Assembly: GCA_902559305.1 (NCBI GenBank)
Contig: CACEHK010000005.1
Coordinates: 1-52,017 of the forward strand
Direction of reading: 5' to 3'
DNA length: 52,017 nucleotides
Source of the DNA: an uncultured Pelagibacteraceae bacterium
Lineage (GTDB): Bacteria > Pseudomonadota > Alphaproteobacteria > Pelagibacterales > Pelagibacteraceae
Positions 43,470-50,886 of the stretch are shown piece after piece. A program made the position numbers and the translations under genes. Numbering within the stretch: the first letter of the stretch is position 1; each line of letters opens with the position of its first letter. The notes beneath the pieces are model-generated. The model searched no databases. It saw nothing but the letters and a program-made list of their open reading frames with translations, and was not told the DNA's origin.

Positions 43470-43994
43470 ATGTCAGAAAAATTAATTGTAAGTTGGGATC
43501 AATATAACGAAACTGTCGAAAAGCTTGCAATTCAAATAGAAGAAAGCGGATACAAGCCATCAATTTTAATTGGTATAATGCGTGGTGGCGCACCAATGAT
43601 AGATGTTTTAAGTAGAGTATTTAAATTAAAATGTGCTTACTTGGCTGTTGAGTCATACAGCGGCAAAGGTGTAGAGGACGAACAAGGAGATATAGTTTTT
43701 TCTAGAGAAATGAGTTCTATAGCTCCAAATATGGGTGGTAGAATTTTACTTTGTGATGATTTATCAGATACAGGAATTACATTTAACAAAAGTGTAGACT
43801 GGTTGAGATCTTATGAACCAATTAAAGGTAAAATTGAAGATATTAAAACTGCTACACTTTGGAAAAAGAAAAAATCAACTTTTGAACCTGATTTTTGTGC
43901 AGTTAAATTAGAGGCAAATCCGTGGATAGTTCAACCATTTGAAATTTACGAGGAAATAAGAATTGAAGATATAAAGAAAAAACACCTAAAATAA
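43470..43994 (+). CDS. Purine-type phosphoribosyltransferase
   Basis: 174 residues, type I phosphoribosyltransferase fold. The PRPP-binding loop RILLCDDLSDTGITF (about 91-105) and the IGIMRGGAPM segment (about 35-43) are clear. The nearest families are xanthine-guanine and hypoxanthine phosphoribosyltransferases, and position after the purine-catabolism genes and opposite a purine permease supports a purine base as substrate. It would salvage some imported base to a nucleotide while the rest is degraded. The exact base cannot be decided from sequence. Confidence 0.82.
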   Translation: MSEKLIVSWDQYNETVEKLAIQIEESGYKPSILIGIMRGGAPMIDVLSRVFKLKCAYLAVESYSGKGVEDEQGDIVFSREMSSIAPNMGGRILLCDDLSDTGITFNKSVDWLRSYEPIKGKIEDIKTATLWKKKKSTFEPDFCAVKLEANPWIVQPFEIYEEIRIEDIKKKHLK

Positions 43995-43996
43995 AA

Positions 43997-44019
43997 AGGG
44001 CGACTATTAAAGCCGCCCT
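43997..44019 (-). terminator. Rho-independent terminator between the phosphoribosyltransferase and purine permease genes
   Basis: Stem AGGGCG/CGCCCT (43997-44002 with 44014-44019) around an 11-base loop. On the minus strand it is followed by TTTTTATTTT, so it ends the permease transcript efficiently. On the plus strand it is followed by a poorer U-run (TAAATTTAACTTTTT), so it may also act for the purine operon. Its high GC content stands out in this region. Confidence 0.8.
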
Positions 44020-44038
44020 AAATTTAACTTTTTACTTT

Positions 44039-45328
44039 TTAAGCTACTGCAAAACTAACCACACTGAGTACAGCAATTACCCATATTGCTGGACTAGTCT
44101 CGTTAAATTTTCCGGTAAAAATCTTAATTGCAGCATATGAAACAAATGCCAAAGCTATTCCATTTGAAATAGAATAAGTAAATGGCATTGCAATCATCGC
44201 AAGTACTGCAGGACCTGCTTCAGCAGCATCATCCCAGCTTATATCAGTGATATTTCTCACAAATAAAGTAGCAATATAGATTAGAGCAGCAGCATCGACT
44301 TCTTTTGGAAGAGATGTTGCAAGTGGGCTGAAGAACAAACATAACAAGAAACCAATTCCAATAACAAGTGAGGTCATTCCAGTTCTTCCTCCAGCTTTTA
44401 CTCCAGCAGCACTTTCAACGTATGTAGTAACTGTCGAAGTACCCATTACAGCACCCGCAACAGTTGATACACTGTCTGATAGCATTGCTTTATCGATATC
44501 CTTAATTTTTCCATCAGGACCAACTTTTCCAGCAACGTTTGCAACACTAGTTAGTGTTCCAGCTGTATCAAAAAAGTCGATAAAAAATAATGTAAAAATT
44601 ATCGTTACCATCGATGCACTTAGCGCAGCACCCAAATCAAACGTCATTAGATGTGTCATTGGTGGCGGAGCTGACATAACTCCATTGAATTGTCCTAATC
44701 CAGTTACCCAAGCTATTGCACTAAATACAATTATTCCAATGATTATATTTCCTTTGATTTTAAATTTTTCCATCACAATCATAGAAACAAATGCAGCAGC
44801 ACCCAATAAAGTCAACGGATTAGAGACATCACCAAGTTGCACAAGTGTAACTGGGTTGTCTGCAGTTAATCCCATAAGTTCAAAACCTATAATTGCAAGG
44901 AACAAACCTATACCTGCTCCAATTCCAAGTTTTAAACTTTTTGGAATAGAGTTGATTAACCATGCTCTTATCGGTGTTAATGAAATTATTAAGAAGACTA
45001 CACCGGCAACCAAAACAGCTCCAAGCGCTTCTGCAGGTGTATATTTCATACCTAAACAAACACCATAAGCGATAAATGCATTTATCCCCATTCCTGGTGC
45101 AAGTCCAACGGGCCAAGTTTTAGCGTAAAATGCAGCAATAAAACAAGCTAAAGCTGCCGCTAAAGCTGTCGCTGTAAAAACACCGCCAAAATCAAACCCA
45201 CCGTCGGCAAGTATGACAGGATTCAAAAACATTATATAAGCCATTGTCAAGAACGTCGACACTCCTGCAGTGACTTCTGTTTTAAAATCTGTCCTATGTT
45301 TTTTATAGTTAAAGTAGTTATCTAACAT
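44039..45328 (-). CDS. NCS2-family purine permease (AzgA-like)
   Basis: 429 residues with 12-14 hydrophobic segments. AzgA-subfamily motifs include VTAGVSTFLTMAYIMFLNPVIL at the start, GMGINAFIAYGVCLGMKYTP, IDFFDTAGTLTSVANVAGK (about 249-267) and the SAAGVKAGGRTGMTSL segment. This subfamily imports adenine, guanine or hypoxanthine with protons. It faces the purine operon head-on and is thus its probable uptake step. A GGAGG Shine-Dalgarno lies 4 bases before the ATG. The 147 bases upstream contain no purine-riboswitch signature and no promoter I can call. Confidence 0.9.
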   Translation of the reverse strand: MLDNYFNYKKHRTDFKTEVTAGVSTFLTMAYIMFLNPVILADGGFDFGGVFTATALAAALACFIAAFYAKTWPVGLAPGMGINAFIAYGVCLGMKYTPAEALGAVLVAGVVFLIISLTPIRAWLINSIPKSLKLGIGAGIGLFLAIIGFELMGLTADNPVTLVQLGDVSNPLTLLGAAAFVSMIVMEKFKIKGNIIIGIIVFSAIAWVTGLGQFNGVMSAPPPMTHLMTFDLGAALSASMVTIIFTLFFIDFFDTAGTLTSVANVAGKVGPDGKIKDIDKAMLSDSVSTVAGAVMGTSTVTTYVESAAGVKAGGRTGMTSLVIGIGFLLCLFFSPLATSLPKEVDAAALIYIATLFVRNITDISWDDAAEAGPAVLAMIAMPFTYSISNGIALAFVSYAAIKIFTGKFNETSPAIWVIAVLSVVSFAVA

Positions 45329-45475
45329 TAGACCTCCATTTTTCTGAACAATATTTGATTCGATTTAAAAAATCTTATTTAAGAGATTGAAAAACCTTGA
45401 TTTTGTTACTAATTAGAGATTATTTACAACTTTAAAGTTAATCTTTTGACACAATTCATTGATAAGTTTTTTGTT

Positions 45476-45778
45476 ATGAAATTAAGATTCGTAATAATTT
45501 TATTTTCTATTTTATTACTTTCATCGGGTTGTCAGACAATAAAAGAAAAATCTGATGAAATTGCAGAAAAAGAAAATGAGAGATTTGGACAATTTGTTGG
45601 AAAGCAAGTTAATGAGTTGAAACTTGAATTAGGAGCTCCTACAGAAGATTTTATAAATGATCTAGGAAATGAAACTTTGGTTTACAAAACAAAAAAATAT
45701 GGGATTCCTTGTGAAAGAAAATTTGAAATAAATGCTACAGGAACAATTGTAGGTTTTACTTCAAGTGGCTGTATATAG
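45476..45778 (+). CDS. Small SmpA/OmlA-like outer-membrane lipoprotein
   Basis: 100 residues from the ATG at 45476 (MKLRFVIILFSILLL); the in-frame TTG at 45446 is unlikely. The lipobox LSSGC puts the lipidated cysteine near residue 19. The mature part has the BamE/SmpA-like pattern QFVGKQVNELKLELGAPTED, then ETLVYKTKKYGIPCERKFEIN, a small beta fold with two further cysteines that could pair. It probably sits in the outer membrane; a precise role cannot be given. Confidence 0.72.
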   Translation: MKLRFVIILFSILLLSSGCQTIKEKSDEIAEKENERFGQFVGKQVNELKLELGAPTEDFINDLGNETLVYKTKKYGIPCERKFEINATGTIVGFTSSGCI

Positions 45779-45833
45779 ATATTTAAATTAAAACTTTTTT
45801 ATTAAATTTTTACCAAAAAAAATTATTTAAAAA

Positions 45834-45857
45834 CTTGTGGGGAAAAATCCCCACAAG
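45834..45857 (-). terminator. Rho-independent terminator of the Hsp20 gene
   Basis: CTTGTGGGG/CCCCACAAG, a perfect 9-bp stem with a 6-base loop. On the minus strand the stem is followed by TTTTTAAATAATTTTTTTT, a good termination tract, starting 14 bases after the hsp20 stop. The plus-strand side has no U-run, so it serves mainly the minus-strand gene. Confidence 0.88.
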
Positions 45858-45870
45858 CAAGGTTTCATAC

Positions 45871-46317
45871 TTATTTAATTTCAATAAGTTTTTTCTTTTT
45901 GTATTCAGGTACAATTCTTTCACAAGCTATTGTCAAAAGACCATCTTTTAGTTCTGCGTCACCTACTTTTACGTCATCTGCAATTGTAAACGATCTAGCA
46001 AATTGTCTTTGAGAAATACCCTTGTGAATAATTTCTCCGTCTTCATTTTTATCTTCAGATTTATTAACTTGTTTTGTTTTGACAGTTAATAAATTGTCTT
46101 CAAACTCTACCTCAACATCTTTTTTGTTAAAACCAGCAAGAGCAACTTCTATTGCATATTTGTCTTTACCGGCTTTTCTTATGTTGTATGGTGGATAGTT
46201 TGATTGCATACTTAATCCTCCATTTCCCAACATACTTTCAAATTGGTCAAACATATCGTCAAAACCAATTGAAAAAGGTCTTAGTGAGTTGAATATAGAT
46301 AAATCCTTACTTGTCAT
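45871..46317 (-). CDS. Small heat-shock protein, Hsp20/IbpA family
   Basis: 148 residues from the ATG at 46317, which follows an ideal Shine-Dalgarno (AAAGGAGG, spacing about 6); a further upstream in-frame ATG at 46338 lies inside the leader structure and is disfavoured. The alpha-crystallin domain (about 35-140) includes YNIRKAGKDKYAIEVALAGF, VEFEDNLLTV and GLLTIACERIVPE. The short N-terminus SLRPFSIGFDDMFDQFESML is typical of IbpA-like proteins. It holds unfolding proteins in the cytoplasm. Expression appears doubly heat-controlled: a sigma-32 promoter and a ROSE-like thermometer. Confidence 0.95.
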   Translation of the reverse strand: MTSKDLSIFNSLRPFSIGFDDMFDQFESMLGNGGLSMQSNYPPYNIRKAGKDKYAIEVALAGFNKKDVEVEFEDNLLTVKTKQVNKSEDKNEDGEIIHKGISQRQFARSFTIADDVKVGDAELKDGLLTIACERIVPEYKKKKLIEIK

Positions 46318-46373
46318 TATATCCTCCTTTGTTAGCAAGGTTATTTTATGTAGGCCCCATTAGGCGACTTACA
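46318..46373 (-). ncRNA. ROSE-like RNA thermometer in the hsp20 leader
   Basis: The leader holds two hairpins. The 5' one pairs GTAAGTC with GGCCTAC using mismatches (46350-46372). The 3' one pairs CCTTGCT with the Shine-Dalgarno AAGGAGG across a short AACA loop (46322-46340). The TTGCT facing the AGGAGG is the hallmark of ROSE elements, which mask the ribosome site of small heat-shock genes in alpha- and gammaproteobacteria at low temperature. The match is by eye; melting behaviour is not computed. Confidence 0.68.
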
Positions 46374-46379
46374 AAATGT

Positions 46380-46406
46380 ATATGGGTATTAATTTTATAA
46401 TTTCAA
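46380..46406 (-). promoter_or_regulatory. Sigma-32 (RpoH) heat-shock promoter of hsp20
   Basis: On the minus strand TTGAAA (46406-46401), a 14-base spacer and CCCATAT (46386-46380), an excellent match to the heat-shock consensus CTTGAAA/CCCCATnT. The -35 box overlaps the TGA stop codon of the upstream oligopeptidase gene. Transcription should begin near 46373, giving a leader of about 55 bases that contains the whole ROSE-like structure. Confidence 0.75.
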
Positions 46407-48481
46407 TAAATTTTGTTTGAAATTTTTAATGCAAATGCATAATCAATTGCAATTTCTTCTATTGCGCCATCTCTTCCAGATTTTCCACCATGTCCAGCAT
46501 TCATTTCAGTTTTTAATAACAATAAATTATTATCAGTTTTATAATCTCTTAATTTTGCAGTAAATTTTGCGGGTTCATCAAATAAAACTCTATTATCACT
46601 TAAACTAGTTGTGATTAATATATGAGGGTAATCCATTTTTTTTATATTGTTATAAGGTGCATATGAATAAATGTAATCAAAGTGTTCTTTGCTATCCTTA
46701 GCATTACCAAATTCATCAAATTCTCCAACAGTTAATGGTAAAGAGTGATCTAAATTTGTAGTCAAGGAATCTACAAATGGAACAGCCATTATCATTCCTA
46801 AAAATAATTCAGGTGATTGATTAACTACTGCACCCATAAGCAATCCACCCGCAGAACCTCCCATTCCAATTATTTTTCCTTTAGAAGTATATTTTTTTTC
46901 GATTAAATATTTGGCTGAAGCAATATAGTCTTCAAAGGTATTTTTTTTATTTAAAAGTTTTCCTTCTTTCCACCACTTCATACCTCTTTCCATTCCACCT
47001 CTTATATGTGCTGTCACCCAAATTATATTTCTATCAATTAAACTTAACCTTGTTGATGAAAATACTGGAGACATAGAACTACCGTAGGAACCATATCCGT
47101 ATAGCAGCAAGTTTGCAGAACCATCTATTTTGGTTTTTTTATGTCTTGTTATAGTTATTGGAACCATTCTTCCATCATGAGATGGACACTCTAATCTTTC
47201 AACAATGTAATCATCCGAATTATGACCTGAAGGAATTTCTTGTTCTTTTACTAACTTTTTAACTTTGTTTTTTAAATTATATAAATATGTTCTTCCAGGC
47301 GTTTTAGGGGATGAGTAAGATAAATAGACTAAATCAGTATTCCTATCTTTTTGAGTAAAAGATATTCCCGGAACTATAACTTTTTCATCAGTAAAAACTA
47401 GTTCTTCTTCTTCATTTTTTTTTAGATCTTTTACAAATAATTTTCCTAGCGCATTAGAAGTTTCAGATCTAATAATCCAATCATTCATAAATACTAGCCC
47501 ACCAATTAAAACCTCATTTTTTGCTGGAATATATTCTTCCCAATTTTGATTTGATAAATCTTTACATTTGTCAATTTTAAAGTCTTCAGCATTTTCATTA
47601 GTATGATTATAAAAACTGCCATCCCAAGAACTTACTGAGTAAATAATTCCTCTTTTTCTCTTTTTAATTAATTTTGGTTTTGGATTTTCTTCATCTACTC
47701 CAAAATAATATTGTTCAGAGGTATTATGGTCTGATGTTGAAATAAAAAAATATTTTTCGTCCGAACTCAAACCAATACCCACAGTAAATGCTTCACTTTT
47801 TTCTTCAAAGATTAATTCATCATCTTTGACTTCAGTACCTAATTTGTGTCGATAAATTGTTCTTGGTCTATGAAATTTATCTAATTTTGAATAAAAAATA
47901 TATTTATCGTCTAAACTAAAAGTTATTCCGCCACTAGTTTCTTCAATTTTTTTAGTTATCAATTTGTTAGACAAAATATCTCTAATGTAGATAGTGTAGT
48001 ACTCTGAACCTTTTAAATCTAGAGAATAACCTAAATATTTATCATTAAAGCTAACCTCTAAATCACCAACACCAAAGTATTCTGTATTTAATTTTTCTTT
48101 TTCCTTATCTCCATTCCAAATCTCTTCCTCAATTTTTGTTCCAATTTTTTTTCTTAATTTAATGGAATAGTTTCCTTTCTTTGTGGTTTTTGTCCAATAT
48201 TCATATTGTTTATCTTTAAAAGGAAGAGACTCATCATCCAATTTTATTCTTCCTTTTATTTCATCAAATAATTTTTTTTGAACATCTTTAGTATCTTTAA
48301 GGTGGTATTCAGTGTAAGCATTTTCATCCTCTAAATATTTCCTAACTTTAGGGAGCAATTTTGAACTATCTCTCAAAACCTCAAGAATATTTGATTGATG
48401 AACCCAGCTATAATCATCTTCCCAATTAACATTGTGACAAGATTTTAGTTCTGGTTTTTTTTCTAATTGTGGTATTTTCAT
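46403..48481 (-). CDS. ptrB: Oligopeptidase B (S9A prolyl-oligopeptidase family)
   Basis: 692 residues. N-terminal beta-propeller (about 70-410) and C-terminal alpha/beta-hydrolase with nucleophile serine in GMGGSAGGLLMG (about 552-562), the catalytic aspartate in TSLSDNRV and histidine in NAGHGGKSGRDG. The YGYGSYGSSMSP segment is typical of oligopeptidase B. It cleaves short peptides after basic residues in the cytoplasm; no signal peptide is present. Substrate choice is by family similarity. It is upstream of hsp20 but that gene has its own heat-shock promoter. Confidence 0.92.
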   Translation of the reverse strand: MKIPQLEKKPELKSCHNVNWEDDYSWVHQSNILEVLRDSSKLLPKVRKYLEDENAYTEYHLKDTKDVQKKLFDEIKGRIKLDDESLPFKDKQYEYWTKTTKKGNYSIKLRKKIGTKIEEEIWNGDKEKEKLNTEYFGVGDLEVSFNDKYLGYSLDLKGSEYYTIYIRDILSNKLITKKIEETSGGITFSLDDKYIFYSKLDKFHRPRTIYRHKLGTEVKDDELIFEEKSEAFTVGIGLSSDEKYFFISTSDHNTSEQYYFGVDEENPKPKLIKKRKRGIIYSVSSWDGSFYNHTNENAEDFKIDKCKDLSNQNWEEYIPAKNEVLIGGLVFMNDWIIRSETSNALGKLFVKDLKKNEEEELVFTDEKVIVPGISFTQKDRNTDLVYLSYSSPKTPGRTYLYNLKNKVKKLVKEQEIPSGHNSDDYIVERLECPSHDGRMVPITITRHKKTKIDGSANLLLYGYGSYGSSMSPVFSSTRLSLIDRNIIWVTAHIRGGMERGMKWWKEGKLLNKKNTFEDYIASAKYLIEKKYTSKGKIIGMGGSAGGLLMGAVVNQSPELFLGMIMAVPFVDSLTTNLDHSLPLTVGEFDEFGNAKDSKEHFDYIYSYAPYNNIKKMDYPHILITTSLSDNRVLFDEPAKFTAKLRDYKTDNNLLLLKTEMNAGHGGKSGRDGAIEEIAIDYAFALKISNKIY

Positions 48482-48496
48482 AAAAAATCTAAATAT

Positions 48497-49003
48497 ATGA
48501 ATATTATTATTTATACACTTATTATTTTAGTTGTTAGTTATATTTTGCTAAGATTAATTGCAAGTACTTCAGCGAAAAAAATTTCTAAAACAGTGCGACT
48601 TATTATTTTCATAGTATCTATATTATTAGCTTTATTATTTGCACTTGGTGGAAGGTTTTTATTTTCTATTCCCTTAATTCTTATGAGTCTTGGAATAATA
48701 AAACTTAAAGGTTTGACATTATATCAAATGATTGCCTTGTTTAGGTTGATTCAGACGTTAAGAAATTCTGGAAGATTTTCTTTTAAAAATAATAGTAATT
48801 TAAATAATTCCTCTACTTTATCTGTTGATGAGGCTTACAAAGTATTGAATTTAGATAAAAGTAAAAAAGTTACAAAAGAACAAGTACAAAAAGCACATGC
48901 AAAAATTCAAAAAAAAATTCATCCAGATATTTCCCCAGAAACTGCAAGATTATCAGCTTTAGTGAATGAGGCCAAAGATATAGTAAACAAAGATCTTAGT
49001 TAG
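48497..49003 (+). CDS. Membrane-anchored J-domain protein (Tim14/DjlA-like topology)
   Basis: 168 residues from the ATG at 48497, 15 bases after the divergent ptrB start; a longer TTG-containing frame reaching into ptrB is unlikely. Two or three N-terminal hydrophobic helices (about 2-20, 33-52, 55-68) are followed by a short linker rich in Asn/Ser. A compact C-terminal J domain (about 112-168) carries the HPD tripeptide in AKIQKKIHPDISPE. It would stimulate a DnaK-type ATPase at the membrane. The layout recalls mitochondrial Tim14/Pam18 and its alphaproteobacterial relatives. It overlaps the convergent GT9 gene by 4 bases. Confidence 0.82.
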   Translation: MNIIIYTLIILVVSYILLRLIASTSAKKISKTVRLIIFIVSILLALLFALGGRFLFSIPLILMSLGIIKLKGLTLYQMIALFRLIQTLRNSGRFSFKNNSNLNNSSTLSVDEAYKVLNLDKSKKVTKEQVQKAHAKIQKKIHPDISPETARLSALVNEAKDIVNKDLS

Positions 49004-49938
49004 TTTTTTAATTCTAAAATTTTATTAGTTACTTTTTCGACAGTTATTTTATTAGGGTTAATCAATGTATCATGGCTAATAGAGTTTATATCCATTCCGT
49101 CTGGTATTACTCTATGATGATTAATGCTATAATCAGTATAGGCTCTTGGTGTATCCAGTATTATTACTAAACATGGAATACCACATTGAGTCATTATGTG
49201 GTGCCCAAATGAATCATTTCCAACATATAAATTAGAATTAGATATTATTGGAATTAAATCTGGTATTTTCAAATTACTTAATGATTTACATTTATCTTTG
49301 TCTACATTTGAAATAATTTCATCTGATATTTTTTTTTCATTTGGACCGCAAAGTAAATAAAAATAAAAATTTCCTTTATCCTGAAGTCTTTTTATTAAAT
49401 TAATATAATTTGACTCTCCCCATCTAGTTGTTGGTCCAGAAGACCCAACACCAAGTACAATATTATAAAATTTTTTATCAACAATTTTTTTTCCTAAATC
49501 ATTTTTTTCTTTAGATACAAAAAATTCAGTTTCTGTTTTACAATCGTTTATTTTTAATGATCTATTAGTTAATTTTTTTGCAGATTCTACCAAGTGTAGA
49601 TTTTTTTTTTTTAAAAAATTATACGTGTGTATTTTATTAATACCTGAAATTTTAGCTGCAAAGTAAATTCTAAAACTTGGGTAATAAATAAATATTTCAT
49701 CAAAAGAGTATTTCTTTAATAATTTAGACAACTTTAAAATATCGAAAAAAGTCTTATTTTTTTTATCTAAAAGATCTACACTTTCTATTTTAGGATCATC
49801 TTTTAATACAGACTCAAGTTTATCACATAAAGTTATTATTCTGACAGGACCATATCTTTTTGCTATTTCGTGACAGTATGAAAGATGCAATAGATTTGCA
49901 CCTAATCCCACATAATTTAAAAAAACTCCTATTCTCAT
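49000..49938 (-). CDS. Glycosyltransferase family 9 (heptosyltransferase-like)
   Basis: 312 residues. GT9 features: an N-terminal Rossmann half (IGVFLNYVGLGANLLHL), the central GVGSSGPTTRWGESNYINLI block that contacts the nucleotide sugar, the YLLCGPNEKK segment, and the C-terminal NDSFGHHIMTQCGIPCLVI acceptor-side motif. Family members add heptose to lipopolysaccharide core. Here the usual active-site pattern is altered (SSGPTTRWG), so the donor may not be ADP-heptose. It acts at the inner membrane's cytoplasmic face. No other LPS genes are adjacent. Confidence 0.85.
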   Translation of the reverse strand: MRIGVFLNYVGLGANLLHLSYCHEIAKRYGPVRIITLCDKLESVLKDDPKIESVDLLDKKNKTFFDILKLSKLLKKYSFDEIFIYYPSFRIYFAAKISGINKIHTYNFLKKKNLHLVESAKKLTNRSLKINDCKTETEFFVSKEKNDLGKKIVDKKFYNIVLGVGSSGPTTRWGESNYINLIKRLQDKGNFYFYLLCGPNEKKISDEIISNVDKDKCKSLSNLKIPDLIPIISNSNLYVGNDSFGHHIMTQCGIPCLVIILDTPRAYTDYSINHHRVIPDGMDINSISHDTLINPNKITVEKVTNKILELKN

Positions 49939-50001
49939 AATTTTTTGGATAATATTATTTTTTTTATTGAATAATTTTAAGTTATAATAATTTATATATT
50001 T

Positions 50002-50886
50002 ATGAATGAAATAAAAGGCATTTATGCGGCAACAATATCAATTTTAAATGAGGATTTATCTCTAAATATAAAAAAAACTATTTCCCATGCTGAAAATATT
50101 ATTAAAAATGGTTGTCATGGTGTTGTTTTTTTTGGAAGTACTGGTCAAGCTCAATTAATATCAGTTAGTGAAAAAATTAATTTGTTAAATGCAATTTCTA
50201 TAAATCAATATAAAGATAATTTTATAATTGGAACTGGTTTAAACTCTTTAATTGAAACGATAAACTTAATGAAAGTAGCGATATCATTAAATTTTAAAAA
50301 ATTTTTAATTATGCCTCCAGCTTATTATAAATATACTGACAGGGAAGTAATTAATTTTTATTCTAAAATAGTAGAGCAAGTACCAGACTCAGAAATTATT
50401 TTATATAATTTTGAAAAGTTATCTGGATATAAATTTAGTATAAATTGTGTTGTAGAATTAGTTAAAAAATTTCCTAAACAAATAATTGGTGTAAAAGATA
50501 GTTCTTATAATTTGTTTGAAAATTTAAAAATTGATAATTTTTCAGTTTTTCCTGGATCAGAAACAAAATTATTAAAAGGTCTCAAACTGGGATGTGATGG
50601 AATTATTACTGCAACTTGCAATATAACTTCTAGTTTATCTAGAAAAGTTTATGATGACTTTGTTCAAAATAAAGAACAGACTGTAAACGAAAAACTTTGT
50701 AAAGTTAGGGGTATTTTCGACGAGTATAACTTAATTTCAGCAATTCATTCCTATATGTCTGAATTTGATAAGTCTTGTGAGAATGTTTTACCTCCTTTAA
50801 AGACTCTTAATAGTAATGAAAATAAAAAACTACTTGAAGATTTGAAAAAAATAAATTTTAATTATAAAAATTTGAAAGTAGTTTAA
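50002..50886 (+). CDS. DapA-superfamily lyase/aldolase (not a true dihydrodipicolinate synthase)
   Basis: 294 residues, (beta/alpha)8 barrel with Schiff-base lysine K165 (IGVKDSS) and the catalytic tyrosine Y135 (ILYNFEK). The substrate loop reads GSTGQ in place of the GTTGE of DapA. The YNVPxRT motif, whose arginine binds the aspartate semialdehyde carboxylate, is replaced by YNFEKLSG, closer to N-acetylneuraminate lyase and 2-keto-3-deoxy-sugar-acid aldolases. It therefore probably cleaves or forms a keto-acid sugar. Its stop overlaps the start of the downstream cfa-like gene (TAATG). Confidence 0.85.
   Translation: MNEIKGIYAATISILNEDLSLNIKKTISHAENIIKNGCHGVVFFGSTGQAQLISVSEKINLLNAISINQYKDNFIIGTGLNSLIETINLMKVAISLNFKKFLIMPPAYYKYTDREVINFYSKIVEQVPDSEIILYNFEKLSGYKFSINCVVELVKKFPKQIIGVKDSSYNLFENLKIDNFSVFPGSETKLLKGLKLGCDGIITATCNITSSLSRKVYDDFVQNKEQTVNEKLCKVRGIFDEYNLISAIHSYMSEFDKSCENVLPPLKTLNSNENKKLLEDLKKINFNYKNLKVV

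Noticed and set aside
44685..45068. 127-codon plus-strand open frame opposite the purine permease
   Set aside because: It mirrors the permease codons, lacks a ribosome site, and its composition (Pro/Thr/Ile rich) is typical of an antisense shadow.
45329..45475. Purine-type riboswitch in the leader of the AzgA-like permease
   Set aside because: Neither the conserved purine-aptamer loop pair nor a three-way junction can be drawn on the minus strand; I see only AT-rich sequence and a good Shine-Dalgarno.
46318..46338. Upstream ATG start for Hsp20 at 46338
   Set aside because: It lies inside the hairpin with no Shine-Dalgarno of its own, whereas the ATG at 46317 sits at ideal distance from AAGGAGG and matches family N-termini.
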